A stretch of DNA of 64,000 nt from Paenibacillus albicereus (GTDB lineage Bacteria > Bacillota > Bacilli > Paenibacillales > Paenibacillaceae), in contig NZ_CP051428.1 in the NCBI RefSeq assembly GCF_012676905.1, positions 1,045,001 to 1,109,000 of the forward strand. The letters run 5' to 3'. This document shows, one piece after another, positions 7,932 through 16,436 of the stretch. Made by a program: the position numbers and the translations under genes. Positions within the stretch are counted from its first letter, which is position 1. Each line of letters starts with the position of its first letter. A model generated the notes under the pieces. That model searched no databases and was not told the DNA's origin. It was given only the letters and a program-made list of their open reading frames with translations.

Positions 7932-8651
7932 GTGGGCTATGCGTTTATCCTCGTCTATCTCATTCTGATCCTGCTTGTGCTGCGCATCTGCACCCGCCTG
8001 CTCCTGATGACCGGGCTGGAGCCGAGCCAGGCGAGCTTTCAAGCCGTCTCCATGCTGACCGGAGCCGGCTTCACGACGTCGGAGTCGGAGCTGGTCCTCC
8101 GCCATCCGGTCCGCCGGCGCATCGGCACGGCGCTCATCCTGTTCGGAGCGTTCTCGCTCGCCGTGCTCATCTCGGTCATCAGCAATCTGCTGTCGGAGAA
8201 TACGCATCTGCGGGCTCTGTCCGCGACGGCGCTCCTCTTGGCGCTGGGGCTGCTCGCCCTGCGGCTGCCGCCGGTCAACCGCCGGGTGTCGCACTGGATG
8301 GCGAGCCATCTGCCTTCCCATACGGAGGGCGGTCCGATCCCGGTCGAGGAGCTGGCCGACGACGAGCGCAACGAGGATGTGCTGGGCCTGCAGCTGGCGG
8401 CAGACTCGCCCTTGATCGGCAAGAAGCTGCGCGACGTGCTTCCCGAAGGCGAGGAGGTCGTGCCGCTGCTCATCAAGCGGGACGGCCGCAAGCTGCGCAA
8501 GGAGCGATGGGAGACCGTGCTGCGGGAAGGCGACTTCGTGTTGTTTTACGGAGACGAGTCGATCATCGAGGAGAGCTGCGGCGTCAAGCTGGGAAACGGC
8601 AAGCGAAGCGGAGGGAAGGACGATGGCGGAACGAAGGAAGGCCGGGCTTAA
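7932..8651 (+). CDS. Membrane protein with KtrB/TrkH-like pore segment and RCK_C (TrkA-C) domain
   Basis: From GTG 7932 the protein has 239 residues. The first half holds three hydrophobic segments, and between them QAVSMLTGAGFTTSESE resembles the pore-loop/filter region of TrkH/KtrB potassium transporters (TxGF). The second half (about 150-215: DVLGLQLAADSPLIGKKLRD through LREGDFVLFYGDE) is a TrkA C-terminal domain, which in other proteins binds c-di-AMP or other ligands. It is far too short to be a complete KtrB, which has four pore repeats. GAGGGAGG lies 10 nt before GTG 7932; the ATG at 7848, overlapping the previous stop, lacks a ribosome site but cannot be excluded. An 8-bp hairpin lies between the two starts. 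Confidence 0.6.
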   Translation: MGYAFILVYLILILLVLRICTRLLLMTGLEPSQASFQAVSMLTGAGFTTSESELVLRHPVRRRIGTALILFGAFSLAVLISVISNLLSENTHLRALSATALLLALGLLALRLPPVNRRVSHWMASHLPSHTEGGPIPVEELADDERNEDVLGLQLAADSPLIGKKLRDVLPEGEEVVPLLIKRDGRKLRKERWETVLREGDFVLFYGDESIIEESCGVKLGNGKRSGGKDDGGTKEGRA

Positions 8652-9120
8652 AGGACGCGCGTTCGACTACGATCTGGACTACGATGCGATCGACTTCCGC
8701 AAGCATCCCGAGCGCTATACGATCGGCAAAGGCGAGCAAGGCGTGCTCATGATCGAGCCGTACAAGAGCGAGATTCTGCCGCACTGGCGGTTCCGCACGC
8801 CGGCGATCGCGCAGGAGTCGTCGCAGGCGATCTACGCGATGTTTCTGGACTATAAGGAAAAAAGCGATTTTCCGGGCATGGACATGGCGCGCAAATTCCT
8901 GCAGATGGGCTATACGCGGGCGCGACGCTATGCCAACCATCGCTCCGGCCGCAAGTATGCGAAGGAGGGCGGAGCCGAGCTGCCCCGCGACATCGACGAG
9001 GAGAAAGCGGAATCGGCGGCGGTGTTCAAGGCGGTCTGGGAACGGGCGAAGCGCGATCCCGACTACGTGCGGATGAAGGAAGAGCATATCCGGACGCATG
9101 AGCAAGACGGCCGCGGCTGA
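8623..9120 (+). CDS. DUF4385-type protein
   Basis: A soluble 165-residue protein rich in charged and aromatic residues. The segments DFRKHPERYTIGKGEQGVL and PYKSEILPHWRFRTP and the helical stretch with FPGMDMARKFLQMGYTRARR match what I recall of DUF4385, a family of unknown function shared by bacteria and large phages. The start overlaps the end of the RCK_C gene by 29 bp, with GGAGGGAAGGACG as its ribosome site, so the two are translated from one message. No catalytic motif is recognised. Confidence 0.65.
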   Translation: MAERRKAGLKGRAFDYDLDYDAIDFRKHPERYTIGKGEQGVLMIEPYKSEILPHWRFRTPAIAQESSQAIYAMFLDYKEKSDFPGMDMARKFLQMGYTRARRYANHRSGRKYAKEGGAELPRDIDEEKAESAAVFKAVWERAKRDPDYVRMKEEHIRTHEQDGRG

Positions 9121-9171
9121 TACGGATCAGGCGCGGCCGAACCGATTCTTACTGGAGAAAGGCTGGGAAGC

Positions 9172-9480
9172 ATGGGCTTGACGGAGACGAGCGAGCGGGA
9201 CTTCATGGCGCTCGGAAGAATTCATCGGCGGGAAGCGCTCTTTTTTGCGACGCCGTTATGCGGCACCTGCAAGGTGGCCGAAAGGATGCTGGAGATCGCG
9301 GCCGCCGCTCCGGGCGCGATGCCGGTGCAGAAGCTGAACGTCAACTTCGCGCCGACGCTCCGGGAGCGCTGGAGGATCGCCAGCGTCCCGGCGCTCGCGC
9401 TGCTGGACAACGGCGAGCCGTACCGGATCGTCTATGCGATGCGGTCGGCGGCCGATCTGTACGAGGAGCTGAGACGATAG
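9172..9480 (+). CDS. Thioredoxin-like protein (CGTC active site)
   Basis: A 102-residue single-domain thioredoxin fold. The active-site motif is CGTC within TPLCGTCKVAERML, the cis-proline follows in IASVPALALLD, and the length is normal for the family. It is a cytoplasmic thiol-disulfide oxidoreductase like B. subtilis YtpP rather than the housekeeping TrxA, which has CGPC. It begins 51 nt after the DUF4385 gene behind GAGAAAGGCTGGGAAGC and is probably the last gene of that operon, because a terminator follows at 9542. Confidence 0.8.
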   Translation: MGLTETSERDFMALGRIHRREALFFATPLCGTCKVAERMLEIAAAAPGAMPVQKLNVNFAPTLRERWRIASVPALALLDNGEPYRIVYAMRSAADLYEELRR

Positions 9481-9541
9481 AGGCAGGACCATCCGCATAG
9501 AAAGGATGGGGCCAGCGAGTCATTTCGACATCATTCGCGTT

Positions 9542-9573
9542 AATCTACCTGACATATGAGGTAGATTTTTTTC
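9542..9573 (+). terminator. Intrinsic terminator after the thioredoxin-like gene
   Basis: A 9-bp stem (9542-9550 with 9559-9567) is followed by a T-rich run. It isolates glnQHMP from the operon upstream. Confidence 0.8.
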
Positions 9574-9610
9574 ATTTTATAGGTCTAAAGGACTGTAAAT
9601 GAGCTGGATC

Positions 9611-9650
9611 TGAATTTAATATTCAAAATACTGGAGGCTTAGGTTATGAT
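9611..9650 (+). promoter_or_regulatory. Palindromic operator overlapping a candidate promoter upstream of glnQ
   Basis: TGAAT-TTAAT-ATTCA (9611-9625) is a perfect inverted repeat. It overlaps a possible -35 (TTCAAA, 9622-9627) that lies 17 bp from TATGAT (9645-9650). The half-sites equal those of ArgR/AhrC boxes, but the centre is five bases instead of four. No TnrA/GlnR site of the TGTNA-N7-TNACA form was found. Confidence 0.4.
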
Positions 9651-9722
9651 ATTTGACACGGCCATGACGCTCGTCGAGCGATAAGGCCTAGATTCCGTTA
9701 TGATCCGAATGGGAGGCCAGGC

Positions 9723-10451
9723 ATGATCTCTTTCCGGCAGGTCAACAAGCATTACGGCAGCTTTCACGTGCTGAAGGACATCGATCTGGATATCGCCGAG
9801 GGCGAGGTCGTCGTCATCATCGGCCCTTCGGGCTCCGGCAAAAGCACGCTGCTCCGCTGCATCAACCGCCTGGAGGATATCTCCGGCGGCAGCCTCACGG
9901 TCGGCGGCGTTCCGGTGCACGACAAGGCGACGGACATCAACGCGCTGCGCCGGGGCATCGGCATGGTATTCCAGCATTTCAACCTGTACCCGCACCTGAA
10001 AGTGATCGACAACATCACGCTCGCGCCGGTGCAGGCGGGCAAAGTCAGCAAGGAGGAAGCGCGGCGCACGGCGATGCACTACCTGGAGAAGGTCGGCATC
10101 CCGGACAAGGCGGATTCTTATCCGTCGGAGCTGTCGGGCGGCCAGCAGCAGCGGGTGGCGATCGCGAGGGGCCTCGCGATGAAGCCGACCATCATGCTGT
10201 TCGACGAGCCGACGTCCGCGCTCGACCCGGAGGTCATCGGCGAGGTGCTGTCCGTCATGAAGCTGCTCGCCAAGGAGGGCATGACGATGGCCGTCGTCAC
10301 GCATGAGATGGGCTTCGCCCGCGAGGTCGCGGACCGGGTCGTCTTCATGGACGAGGGCCGCATCGTGGAGCAGGCCGCTCCGGCCGATTTCTTCCGGCAG
10401 CCCGAGCAGCCGCGGGCGCGCGACTTCCTGAGCCGCGTCATCAATCATTAG
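9723..10451 (+). CDS. glnQ: Polar amino acid ABC transporter ATP-binding protein
   Basis: A 242-residue ATPase of the amino-acid importer class. Walker A is GPSGSGKST near residue 36, the Q-loop region is [12 protein letters not shown], the signature [16 protein letters not shown] lies near 136, Walker [12 protein letters not shown] near 160, and the switch histidine is in VVTHEMGFA. First gene of an operon in B. subtilis glnQ-glnH-glnM-glnP order. It drives uptake of glutamine or another polar amino acid across the membrane. Specificity cannot be told from the ATPase alone. GGGAGG precedes the ATG. Confidence 0.9.
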   Translation: MISFRQVNKHYGSFHVLKDIDLDIAEGEVVVIIGPSGSGKSTLLRCINRLEDISGGSLTVGGVPVHDKATDINALRRGIGMVFQHFNLYPHLKVIDNITLAPVQAGKVSKEEARRTAMHYLEKVGIPDKADSYPSELSGGQQQRVAIARGLAMKPTIMLFDEPTSALDPEVIGEVLSVMKLLAKEGMTMAVVTHEMGFAREVADRVVFMDEGRIVEQAAPADFFRQPEQPRARDFLSRVINH

Positions 10452-10479
10452 GCACGATTTCCGAAAGGGGACGACAAAG

Positions 10480-11337
10480 ATGAGAAAAAGAAGATGGCTG
10501 GGCACGGGAGCATCCCTGCTGCTGCTGGCGACGGTGGCGCTGTCGGGCTGCGGCGACAAGAACGATCCGGCATCGACGAATGCGGGAGGAGCGGCTTCTC
10601 CGGCTCCGTCAGGCGAAGGCGCCGCCGTGCAGGCGATCCAGGACCGCGGCAAGCTCGTCGTCGGCGTCAAGTTCGACACGAAGCTGTTCGGCCTGAAGGA
10701 CCCGGGGAGCGGCGAGGTCGAAGGCTTCGACATCGACGTCGCGCGCGCGATCGCCAAGAAGATCCTCGGCGACGAGACGAAGCTCGAGCTCAAGGAAGTG
10801 ACGAGCAAGACGCGCATCCCGATGGTCGAAAACGGCGAGATCGACCTCATCGTGGCGACGATGACGATTACCGATGATCGCAAGAAGCAGGTCGACTTCT
10901 CGGACGTGTATTTCAACGCGGGCCAGTCGCTGCTCGTCAAGAAGGGCAGCTCGATCAAGAGCATCGACGACGTGACCAAGGACACCAAGGTCATCGGCCA
11001 GAAGGGCGCGACCTCGATCAAGAACATCGAGGAGAAGGTGCCGGGCCTGCGCGTGCAGCAATACGAGAACTACCAGGAGGCGTTCACCGCGCTCAAGGCC
11101 GGCAAGGGCGAGGTGCTGACGACCGACAACGCGATCCTGTTCGGCATGAGCCAGCAGGATCCGGAGTACGTCGTCGTCGGAGGCATGTTCACCGACGAGC
11201 CGTACGGCATCGCGGCCAAGAAGGGCAATCAGGACCTCGTCGCCGCCGTCAACGAGACGCTCAAGGAGATGAAGGACAGCGGCGACTATGCTGCCCTCTA
11301 TGAGCAATGGATGGGCGAGAAGCCGCCGGAGGAATAA
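10480..11337 (+). CDS. glnH: Amino acid ABC transporter substrate-binding lipoprotein
   Basis: A 285-residue lipoprotein with a lipobox (TVALSGC, cysteine near residue 24), a short Ser/Ala/Pro linker, and a family 3 solute-binding domain (IQDRGKLVVGVKFDTKLFG, GFDIDVARAIAKKILG, then MTITDDRKKQVDFSDVYF). In the folded protein this domain binds the amino acid outside the cell and delivers it to the two permeases. It lies 28 nt after glnQ and 3 nt before the first permease. The DRKKQVDFS stretch is that of Glu/Gln/Asp binders. Arg or His cannot be excluded. Confidence 0.88.
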   Translation: MRKRRWLGTGASLLLLATVALSGCGDKNDPASTNAGGAASPAPSGEGAAVQAIQDRGKLVVGVKFDTKLFGLKDPGSGEVEGFDIDVARAIAKKILGDETKLELKEVTSKTRIPMVENGEIDLIVATMTITDDRKKQVDFSDVYFNAGQSLLVKKGSSIKSIDDVTKDTKVIGQKGATSIKNIEEKVPGLRVQQYENYQEAFTALKAGKGEVLTTDNAILFGMSQQDPEYVVVGGMFTDEPYGIAAKKGNQDLVAAVNETLKEMKDSGDYAALYEQWMGEKPPEE

Positions 11338-11340
11338 GGC

Positions 11341-11991
11341 ATGGACTTCTCCTTCGTCCCATCCTACTCCGGAGACTTTCTCGAGGGCTTCAAGAACACG
11401 ATCTACGCCAGCCTGCTCGGGCTGGCCGGCAGTTTCGTCCTCGGCCTCGTGCTCGCGGTCATGCGCATCTCGCCGTGGAAGGCGCTGCGGGCGATCGGCA
11501 CGGCGTACGTCGAGTTCTTCCGCAACATTCCGCTGCTGCTCGTCGTGTACATCTTCTACCTCGGCCTGCCGTCGCTCGGCGCTGATCTGGACGGCTTCGC
11601 CTCCGGCACGCTCGGCCTGATGGTCTACACGGCGGCCTTCATCGCCGAAGCGGTGCGCGCCGGCATCCAATCGGTGCCGACCGGGCAGATGGAGGCGGCG
11701 CGTTCGACCGGCCTCACCTACGTGCAGGCGATGCGGCTCGTCATCCTGCCGCAGGCGGTGCGGATCGTCATTCCGCCGATCACCAACCAGTTCCTCAACC
11801 TGGTCAAGAACTCGTCGATCCTCGGGGTCGTCGCGGGCTTCGACCTGATGTACTTCGCCGACAACGTCAACAGCTACACGTTCCAGACGATGGAGACCTA
11901 CATGGTCGCGGCGGCCTTTTATCTGATCCTGACCGTCCCGCTGGCCTATGCGACCCACGTGCTTGAGCGCAAGCTGGCGCGGGCGGACTAG
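11341..11991 (+). CDS. glnM: Amino acid ABC transporter permease
   Basis: A 216-residue permease with about five membrane segments and the HEAT (His/Glu/Ala/Thr) subfamily features: EFFRNIPLLLVVYIFY near the middle and the EAA loop EAARSTGLTYVQAMRLVILPQA, which docks on GlnQ. Translationally coupled to glnH (3-nt gap). It forms a heterodimeric channel with the next gene product. Confidence 0.88.
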   Translation: MDFSFVPSYSGDFLEGFKNTIYASLLGLAGSFVLGLVLAVMRISPWKALRAIGTAYVEFFRNIPLLLVVYIFYLGLPSLGADLDGFASGTLGLMVYTAAFIAEAVRAGIQSVPTGQMEAARSTGLTYVQAMRLVILPQAVRIVIPPITNQFLNLVKNSSILGVVAGFDLMYFADNVNSYTFQTMETYMVAAAFYLILTVPLAYATHVLERKLARAD

Positions 11992-12006
11992 AGAGGAGGA
12001 GCCAGC

Positions 12007-12723
12007 ATGGACTTCGCCGGCGCATTCACCCCCGACAATCTGCTCTTCCTGCTCAAAGGCTTCGGCATGACGCTCGTCGTCGCCGCCGTCGCGATCGTGC
12101 TCAGCTTCATCCTCGGCACGGCCCTCGGCCTCATCCGCTACAGCCGGATCAAAGGGCTGGGGATGCTGACGATGCTGGTCGTCGAGACGATCCGCAACCT
12201 GCCGCTGCTGCTCATCATCTTCTTCGTCAAGTTCGCCTTGCCGGAGGTCGGCATCCAGCTGTCCACGTTCTGGGCGGCGGTCGTGGCGCTGACGCTGTTC
12301 GAAGGCGCGATGATCAGCGAGATCGTGCGCAGCGGCCTGCAGTCGGTGAACAAAGGACTCGTGGAGGCGGCGCGCTCGTCGGGCCTGACCCAGGCGCAGA
12401 CGCTGCGGCATGTCGTGCTGCCGATCGGGATGAGGCGCATGGTGCCCCCGCTCGTCAGCCAGTTCATCTCGCTGCTCAAGGATACGTCGCTCGCCGTCGT
12501 CATCTCCTTGCCGGAGCTGATGCACAGCGCCAACATCGTCTACGGGCACGACGTTTCGTACGTCTTCCCGGTGCTGCTGCTCGCGGCCGTGCTGTACTTC
12601 GCCGTCAACTACGGGCTCTCGCTGCTGTCCAAGCGGCTCGAGACCAACGAAGGCGCGCGCCGGCGCACGCCCGGCGCGGGCAGGCCGGCGGCCCCGGCCG
12701 CGACGGCCAAGGCGCAGGCTTGA
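12007..12723 (+). CDS. glnP: Amino acid ABC transporter permease
   Basis: A 238-residue paralogue of the preceding permease, with the same ETIRNLPLLLIIFFVKF segment and EAA loop (EAARSSGLTQAQTLRHVVLP). It has a longer Arg/Ala/Pro-rich C-terminal tail of about 25 residues that looks unstructured. Last gene of the operon, ending 36 nt before a terminator hairpin. AGAGAGGAGG precedes the ATG. Confidence 0.88.
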   Translation: MDFAGAFTPDNLLFLLKGFGMTLVVAAVAIVLSFILGTALGLIRYSRIKGLGMLTMLVVETIRNLPLLLIIFFVKFALPEVGIQLSTFWAAVVALTLFEGAMISEIVRSGLQSVNKGLVEAARSSGLTQAQTLRHVVLPIGMRRMVPPLVSQFISLLKDTSLAVVISLPELMHSANIVYGHDVSYVFPVLLLAAVLYFAVNYGLSLLSKRLETNEGARRRTPGAGRPAAPAATAKAQA

Positions 12724-12759
12724 ATCGGCTGGAGCAAGGGCGCCTATTCGCGACGCTCG

Positions 12760-12796
12760 GGACGGAGCGGGGATATCCCCGCTTCGTCCTTTTTTG
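12760..12796 (+). terminator. Intrinsic terminator of glnQHMP
   Basis: A GC-rich stem of about 13 bp around loop ATAT, followed by a T-rich run (12791-12795). Confidence 0.8.
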
Positions 12797-12908
12797 CTTG
12801 GCGCAGACGCGCCTCGGCAGCGTAGACAGCCCGGGGCAGCGGGCCTACAATGAAAAGGCCGCCCCCCCGGCGGCAGCGCCTAATTCTACCTAACAAATGA
12901 GGGAAGCC

Positions 12909-13670
12909 ATGAGCTGGGAACTATTCGTCTGGATCGCGGCAGGCGGCTTCCTGGCGGCCTTCGTCGACTCCGTCGTAGGCGGCGGCGGGCTCGTCTCGGT
13001 GCCCGTGCTGCTGACGGCGGGACTGCCGCCGCATCTGGCGCTCGGCACGAACAAGCTGGCCGGCACGATGGGCTCGCTGACGAGCATGCTGGCGTTCCTG
13101 CGCTCGGGCAAGATCGAAGGCCGGGTCGTGTGGCGCCTGTTTCCGCTGACCGTCATCGGAGCGGCTGGCGGCACGCTGCTGCTGCAGCTTCTGCCGTCCG
13201 ACTGGCTGCGCCCGCTCGTCGTCGTCCTGCTCGCGCTCATTACGATCTACACCGTATTCAAGCGCAGCTGGGGCGTCGACGGACAGGCGCGGCGAGCGTT
13301 CACGCGCCGCTCGGCAGTTCTGATCGCTTGCGCGGCTTTCGCGCTCGGCGGCTACGACGGCTTTTTCGGTCCGGGCACAGGCTCGTTCCTGATCTTCGTG
13401 TTCCTGATGGCGGGCTACGACTTCGTGCGGGCGGCGGGCAACGCCAAAGTGCTCAACTTCGGCAGCAACGTCGCCAGCCTGGCGACGTTCGCCGTGCTGC
13501 AGAGCATTGACTGGACGATCGGCCTCACGATGGGCGCCTTCATGGTGCTCGGCTCGCTCGTCGGTTCGCGGCTGGCGATCCGCCGCGGAGCCAAGTATGT
13601 CCGGCCGCTGTTCATCGCCGTCAGCGTGCTGCTGCTCCTGCGCCAAGCCTGGGAGCTGCTGCGCGGCTGA
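12909..13670 (+). CDS. TauE/SafE (TSUP) family membrane permease
   Basis: A 253-residue protein with about eight hydrophobic segments in two halves. The family glycine-rich motifs are seen in the first half (DSVVGGGGLVSVPVLL, then GTNKLAGTMGS) and second half (GGYDGFFGPGTGSFL, then NFGSNVASL). Members export sulfite, sulfoacetate or other organosulfur anions; the substrate here is unknown. ATG 12909 is preferred over ATG 12897 because GAGGGA precedes it by 4 nt and nothing precedes the other. It sits 38 nt before the esterase start and may be co-transcribed. Confidence 0.85.
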   Translation: MSWELFVWIAAGGFLAAFVDSVVGGGGLVSVPVLLTAGLPPHLALGTNKLAGTMGSLTSMLAFLRSGKIEGRVVWRLFPLTVIGAAGGTLLLQLLPSDWLRPLVVVLLALITIYTVFKRSWGVDGQARRAFTRRSAVLIACAAFALGGYDGFFGPGTGSFLIFVFLMAGYDFVRAAGNAKVLNFGSNVASLATFAVLQSIDWTIGLTMGAFMVLGSLVGSRLAIRRGAKYVRPLFIAVSVLLLLRQAWELLRG

Positions 13671-13712
13671 AGCGTGTCCTTCATCAATCCAACGACAAAG
13701 GGGATCGAAACG

Positions 13713-14501
13713 ATGGCGCTTGCGCAAACGAGCTTTTTCTCCGACGTGCTCGGCTTGTCCTGTACGATGAACGTCATTCTGCCGCAGCAGACGAAGCGGC
13801 AGATCGGGCTGGAGGGCAAAGCGGCCGCAGGCCGCTTCCCGGTGCTCTATCTGCTGCATGGCTTGTCCGACGACCACTCGATCTGGCTGCGCCGCACGTC
13901 GATCGAGCGCTATGCCGCCGAGTACGGCTTGGCCGTCGTCATGCCGGCCGTGGCGCGCAGCTGCTACACGGACATGAAGGTCGGCCACCGCTACTGGACG
14001 TTCGTCAGCGAGGAGCTGCCCGAGATCGCGGGCGCGCTGTTCCCGCTGTCGGACCGGCGCGAGGACACGTTCGCCGCAGGCCTCTCCATGGGCGGCTACG
14101 GCGCGTTCAAGCTGGGGCTGTCCTGCCCGGACCGATTCGCGGCCGTCGCCAGCCTGTCGGGCGGCCTCGACATCCGCAGCCGGTTCGAGCGGGGGCAAGT
14201 CATGCCTCTGGCCGAGACCGAATCGATCTTCGGCAAGAAGGAGGAGGCCGTCGGCGGGCCGAATGACCTGTTCGCGCTGGCGGACAAGCTGGCCGGCCTT
14301 CCGGCGGAGCAGCAGCCGCTGCTGTACCAGTGCTGCGGCACGGAGGATTTCCTGTACGACGAGAATATCGCCTTCCGCGATCACGCGCGTTCGCTCGGCC
14401 TTCCGCTGACGTACGAGGAAGGACCCGGCGAGCATGAGTGGGGCTACTGGGACGCGCAGATCCGGCGGGCGCTGGAATGGCTGCCGCTGCGGAAGCTTTG
14501 A
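13713..14501 (+). CDS. Esterase (EstA/esterase-D-like)
   Basis: A 262-residue cytoplasmic serine esterase of the esterase-D/tributyrin-esterase group. It has [14 protein letters not shown] (oxyanion region), the nucleophile in [11 protein letters not shown], an acid in [11 protein letters not shown] and the histidine in [12 protein letters not shown]-formylglutathione hydrolases look similar, but this protein fits the Firmicute acetyl-esterase branch. ATG 13713 was chosen because AAAGGGGATCGAAACG precedes it; an in-frame GTG lies 39 nt upstream. A paralogue of similar length lies at 60443. Same-strand terminator at 14521. Confidence 0.85.
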   Translation: MALAQTSFFSDVLGLSCTMNVILPQQTKRQIGLEGKAAAGRFPVLYLLHGLSDDHSIWLRRTSIERYAAEYGLAVVMPAVARSCYTDMKVGHRYWTFVSEELPEIAGALFPLSDRREDTFAAGLSMGGYGAFKLGLSCPDRFAAVASLSGGLDIRSRFERGQVMPLAETESIFGKKEEAVGGPNDLFALADKLAGLPAEQQPLLYQCCGTEDFLYDENIAFRDHARSLGLPLTYEEGPGEHEWGYWDAQIRRALEWLPLRKL

Positions 14502-14520
14502 TTCTCCTTGGATAAGCCAA

Positions 14521-14565
14521 AAAGCTGCTTCCATCGCCGGTCGGGCGGTGGAAGCAGCTTTTTTT
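14521..14565. terminator. Bidirectional intrinsic terminator
   Basis: An 18-bp stem with one G-T pair (14521-14538 with 14544-14561), A-rich before and T-rich after. It serves the esterase gene and the convergent NlpC/P60 gene. Confidence 0.88.
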
Positions 14566-14590
14566 AGGTCGCAGGATCGGTTCGCAATCG

Positions 14591-15082
14591 TTACAGCACG
14601 CGGCGGGCGGTCGTGTAGTTCTTGCTCCACCAGCCGGAGTTGATCGTGTCGATCGTCACGCCCGGCTTGCCGTACGTGTGGACGATCTTGCCGCCGCCGA
14701 TGTACATGCCGACGTGGGAGATCGGGGAGTAGAAGAAGACGAGGTCGCCGGCCTTCAGATTGCCTTTGGAGACGTACTTTCCGACCTTCGATTGCGCTTT
14801 GGACGTGCGCGGCAGGTTGATGCCGGCTTTTTTGTACGCATATTTCATGAGGCTGGAGCAGTCGAAGTATCTCGTCGTGCTCGTGGAAGCGCCGAATTTA
14901 TAAGGCTTGCCCATCTGGCCGCGCGCAGCGGAGACGATCGTCGAGGCTTTGGAAGAAATCGACGCTTCGGCTGCGGAAGCGTTGGTTGCGGGAAGCGCGA
15001 CCGATCCGGTGAAGGCGATGGACAGCGCGATCGCCGCGCCGGCAAGTTTTTTCGTGAAGGAAGCTCCGAAGATGTTCGTCAT
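14591..15082 (-). CDS. Secreted NlpC/P60 cell-wall endopeptidase
   Basis: A 163-residue secreted protein with a signal peptide (TKKLAGAAIALSIAFTGSVA, cleavage near ANASA) and a single NlpC/P60 domain. Catalytic cysteine in YFDCSSLMKYAYKKAG, histidine in SPISHVGMYIGGG, third polar residue in KIVHTYG. Such enzymes cut gamma-D-glutamyl-diaminopimelate bonds in peptidoglycan stems. It has no SH3 or LysM wall-binding domain, so it is a minimal hydrolase. AAAGAGGACTAGACATC before the ATG fixes the start. The upstream 310 bp were inspected for a c-di-AMP (ydaO) riboswitch, common before such genes; only weak resemblance was seen. Confidence 0.88.
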   Translation of the reverse strand: MTNIFGASFTKKLAGAAIALSIAFTGSVALPATNASAAEASISSKASTIVSAARGQMGKPYKFGASTSTTRYFDCSSLMKYAYKKAGINLPRTSKAQSKVGKYVSKGNLKAGDLVFFYSPISHVGMYIGGGKIVHTYGKPGVTIDTINSGWWSKNYTTARRVL

Positions 15083-15392
15083 GATGTCTAGTCCTCTTTT
15101 CTTGTGGATGTAAGGGATGATCGCCCTGGCCGCCTTCCGTGGTCGGCCGAGCTGCTTGCTGATCCGGTACAACCACCTTACCACATCGAATTCCTGCCAA
15201 GCCTTTCCTCTGAGATGCCGAGGTGAGCGTTGCCAAGGGATTCGCCTCTTTTGTGAGAAAAAAATGAGAATGCTCTCATGAGCGATTCGGGCTGCAACCT
15301 TTTGGTTTCGGCCTTTTTTCGGCTGCCTCCCGTTCGCAGCGATCGAGGAGAGACGGCCCGGATAGCGATTTCAAAAAGGCGCTGTCTGCCGT

Positions 15393-16391
15393 CTAATCGG
15401 CATACAGACGCTGGACCGCTTCCTCGAAGTCGGCCTCGTGCATGCGGGCGTCCTCAAGCTCGCCGTAGGCTTCCAGCTGGCGAAGCACGTCCATGAAGCT
15501 TCTCTGCTCCAGGCTGCATTGGACGATGAGCGTGCGCTCCTGGACGCCGATCGCGACCAGCGAGCCGGACTCCAGCTGACTCAGCTTCTGCCGCGCCGAC
15601 TGCGCCTGCTCGAGCGTCCGGTAGGTCGCCTCGATCGACGCCGGCATGCCGATGCGCGAGCGCAAGCCGCCGATCGGCCCGTCGTAGCTGAGCGCGCCGT
15701 CGGTCAGCACGAGCACGCGCCCGCACAGCTGCTCGATGTCGTCCATGTCGTGGGTCGTCAGCAGGATCGTCGTACCGAGCTCTCGGTTGATGCCGCGCAG
15801 CAAGGAGCGGATGTCTCTCTTGGCGGACACGTCGAGGCCGATCGTCGGCTCGTCGAGGATGAGGATGGGAGGCTCGTGCAGCAGCGCGGCGGCCAGATCG
15901 CCCCGCATGCGCTGGCCGAGCGACAGCTTGCGGACCGGCGTATCGAGAAAGGTGGAGAGCCGCAGCAGTCCATCCAGCTCGTCCACGCGGGTCTTGCGCC
16001 GCTTCGCCTCCATGCGGTACATCGCGCCGAGCACCTCGAACGAGTCCCGCAGCGGCAGATCCCACCACAGCTGGGTGCGCTGTCCGAACAGCACGCCGAG
16101 CGTCCGCGCGGCATCGACCCGGCGGCGATGGGGATCGATGCCGCTTAGCCGCACCGAGCCGGAGCTCGGATGAAGGATGCCGGACAGCATTTTGATCGTC
16201 GTCGACTTACCGGCGCCGTTCGGGCCGATGAAGCCGGTGAACTCGCCGCTGGCGATCGTGAAGCTGACGTCGCGGACCGCTTCCTTGACGACGGTCGATC
16301 CGCCGAGCAGCGAGCGCAGTCCTTTGCGCGGACCGGGCTTTCGCAGCTTGAAGGACTTATGCAGATGAGCGGCTTCAATCATGAGAGACAA
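15393..16391 (-). CDS. ABC-2 type exporter ATP-binding protein
   Basis: A 332-residue ATPase with Walker A GPNGAGKST near residue 56, signature LSLGQRMRGDLAAALL, Walker B LILDEPTIGLDV and H-loop TTHDMDD. It has an N-terminal extension (SFKLRKPGPRKGLRSLLGG) and a 90-residue C-terminal domain, typical of exporters paired with two ABC-2 permeases of the DUF990/YbhR-like kind. Last gene of the three-gene leftward operon 18025-15393, 45 nt after the first permease. The cargo is unknown; drugs, lipids or peptides are possible. Confidence 0.87.
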   Translation of the reverse strand: MSLMIEAAHLHKSFKLRKPGPRKGLRSLLGGSTVVKEAVRDVSFTIASGEFTGFIGPNGAGKSTTIKMLSGILHPSSGSVRLSGIDPHRRRVDAARTLGVLFGQRTQLWWDLPLRDSFEVLGAMYRMEAKRRKTRVDELDGLLRLSTFLDTPVRKLSLGQRMRGDLAAALLHEPPILILDEPTIGLDVSAKRDIRSLLRGINRELGTTILLTTHDMDDIEQLCGRVLVLTDGALSYDGPIGGLRSRIGMPASIEATYRTLEQAQSARQKLSQLESGSLVAIGVQERTLIVQCSLEQRSFMDVLRQLEAYGELEDARMHEADFEEAVQRLYAD

Positions 16392-16436
16392 GCCTCCTTA
16401 TATAGGGCGTAATGGGGGATGAAACGCGCTTGCTTC

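Noticed and set aside
15083-15300. c-di-AMP (ydaO) riboswitch upstream of the NlpC/P60 gene
   Set aside because: Such genes often have one, and GAATC and GAGG-type pieces occur, but I could not assemble the conserved core or the pseudoknot. A covariance-model search would decide.
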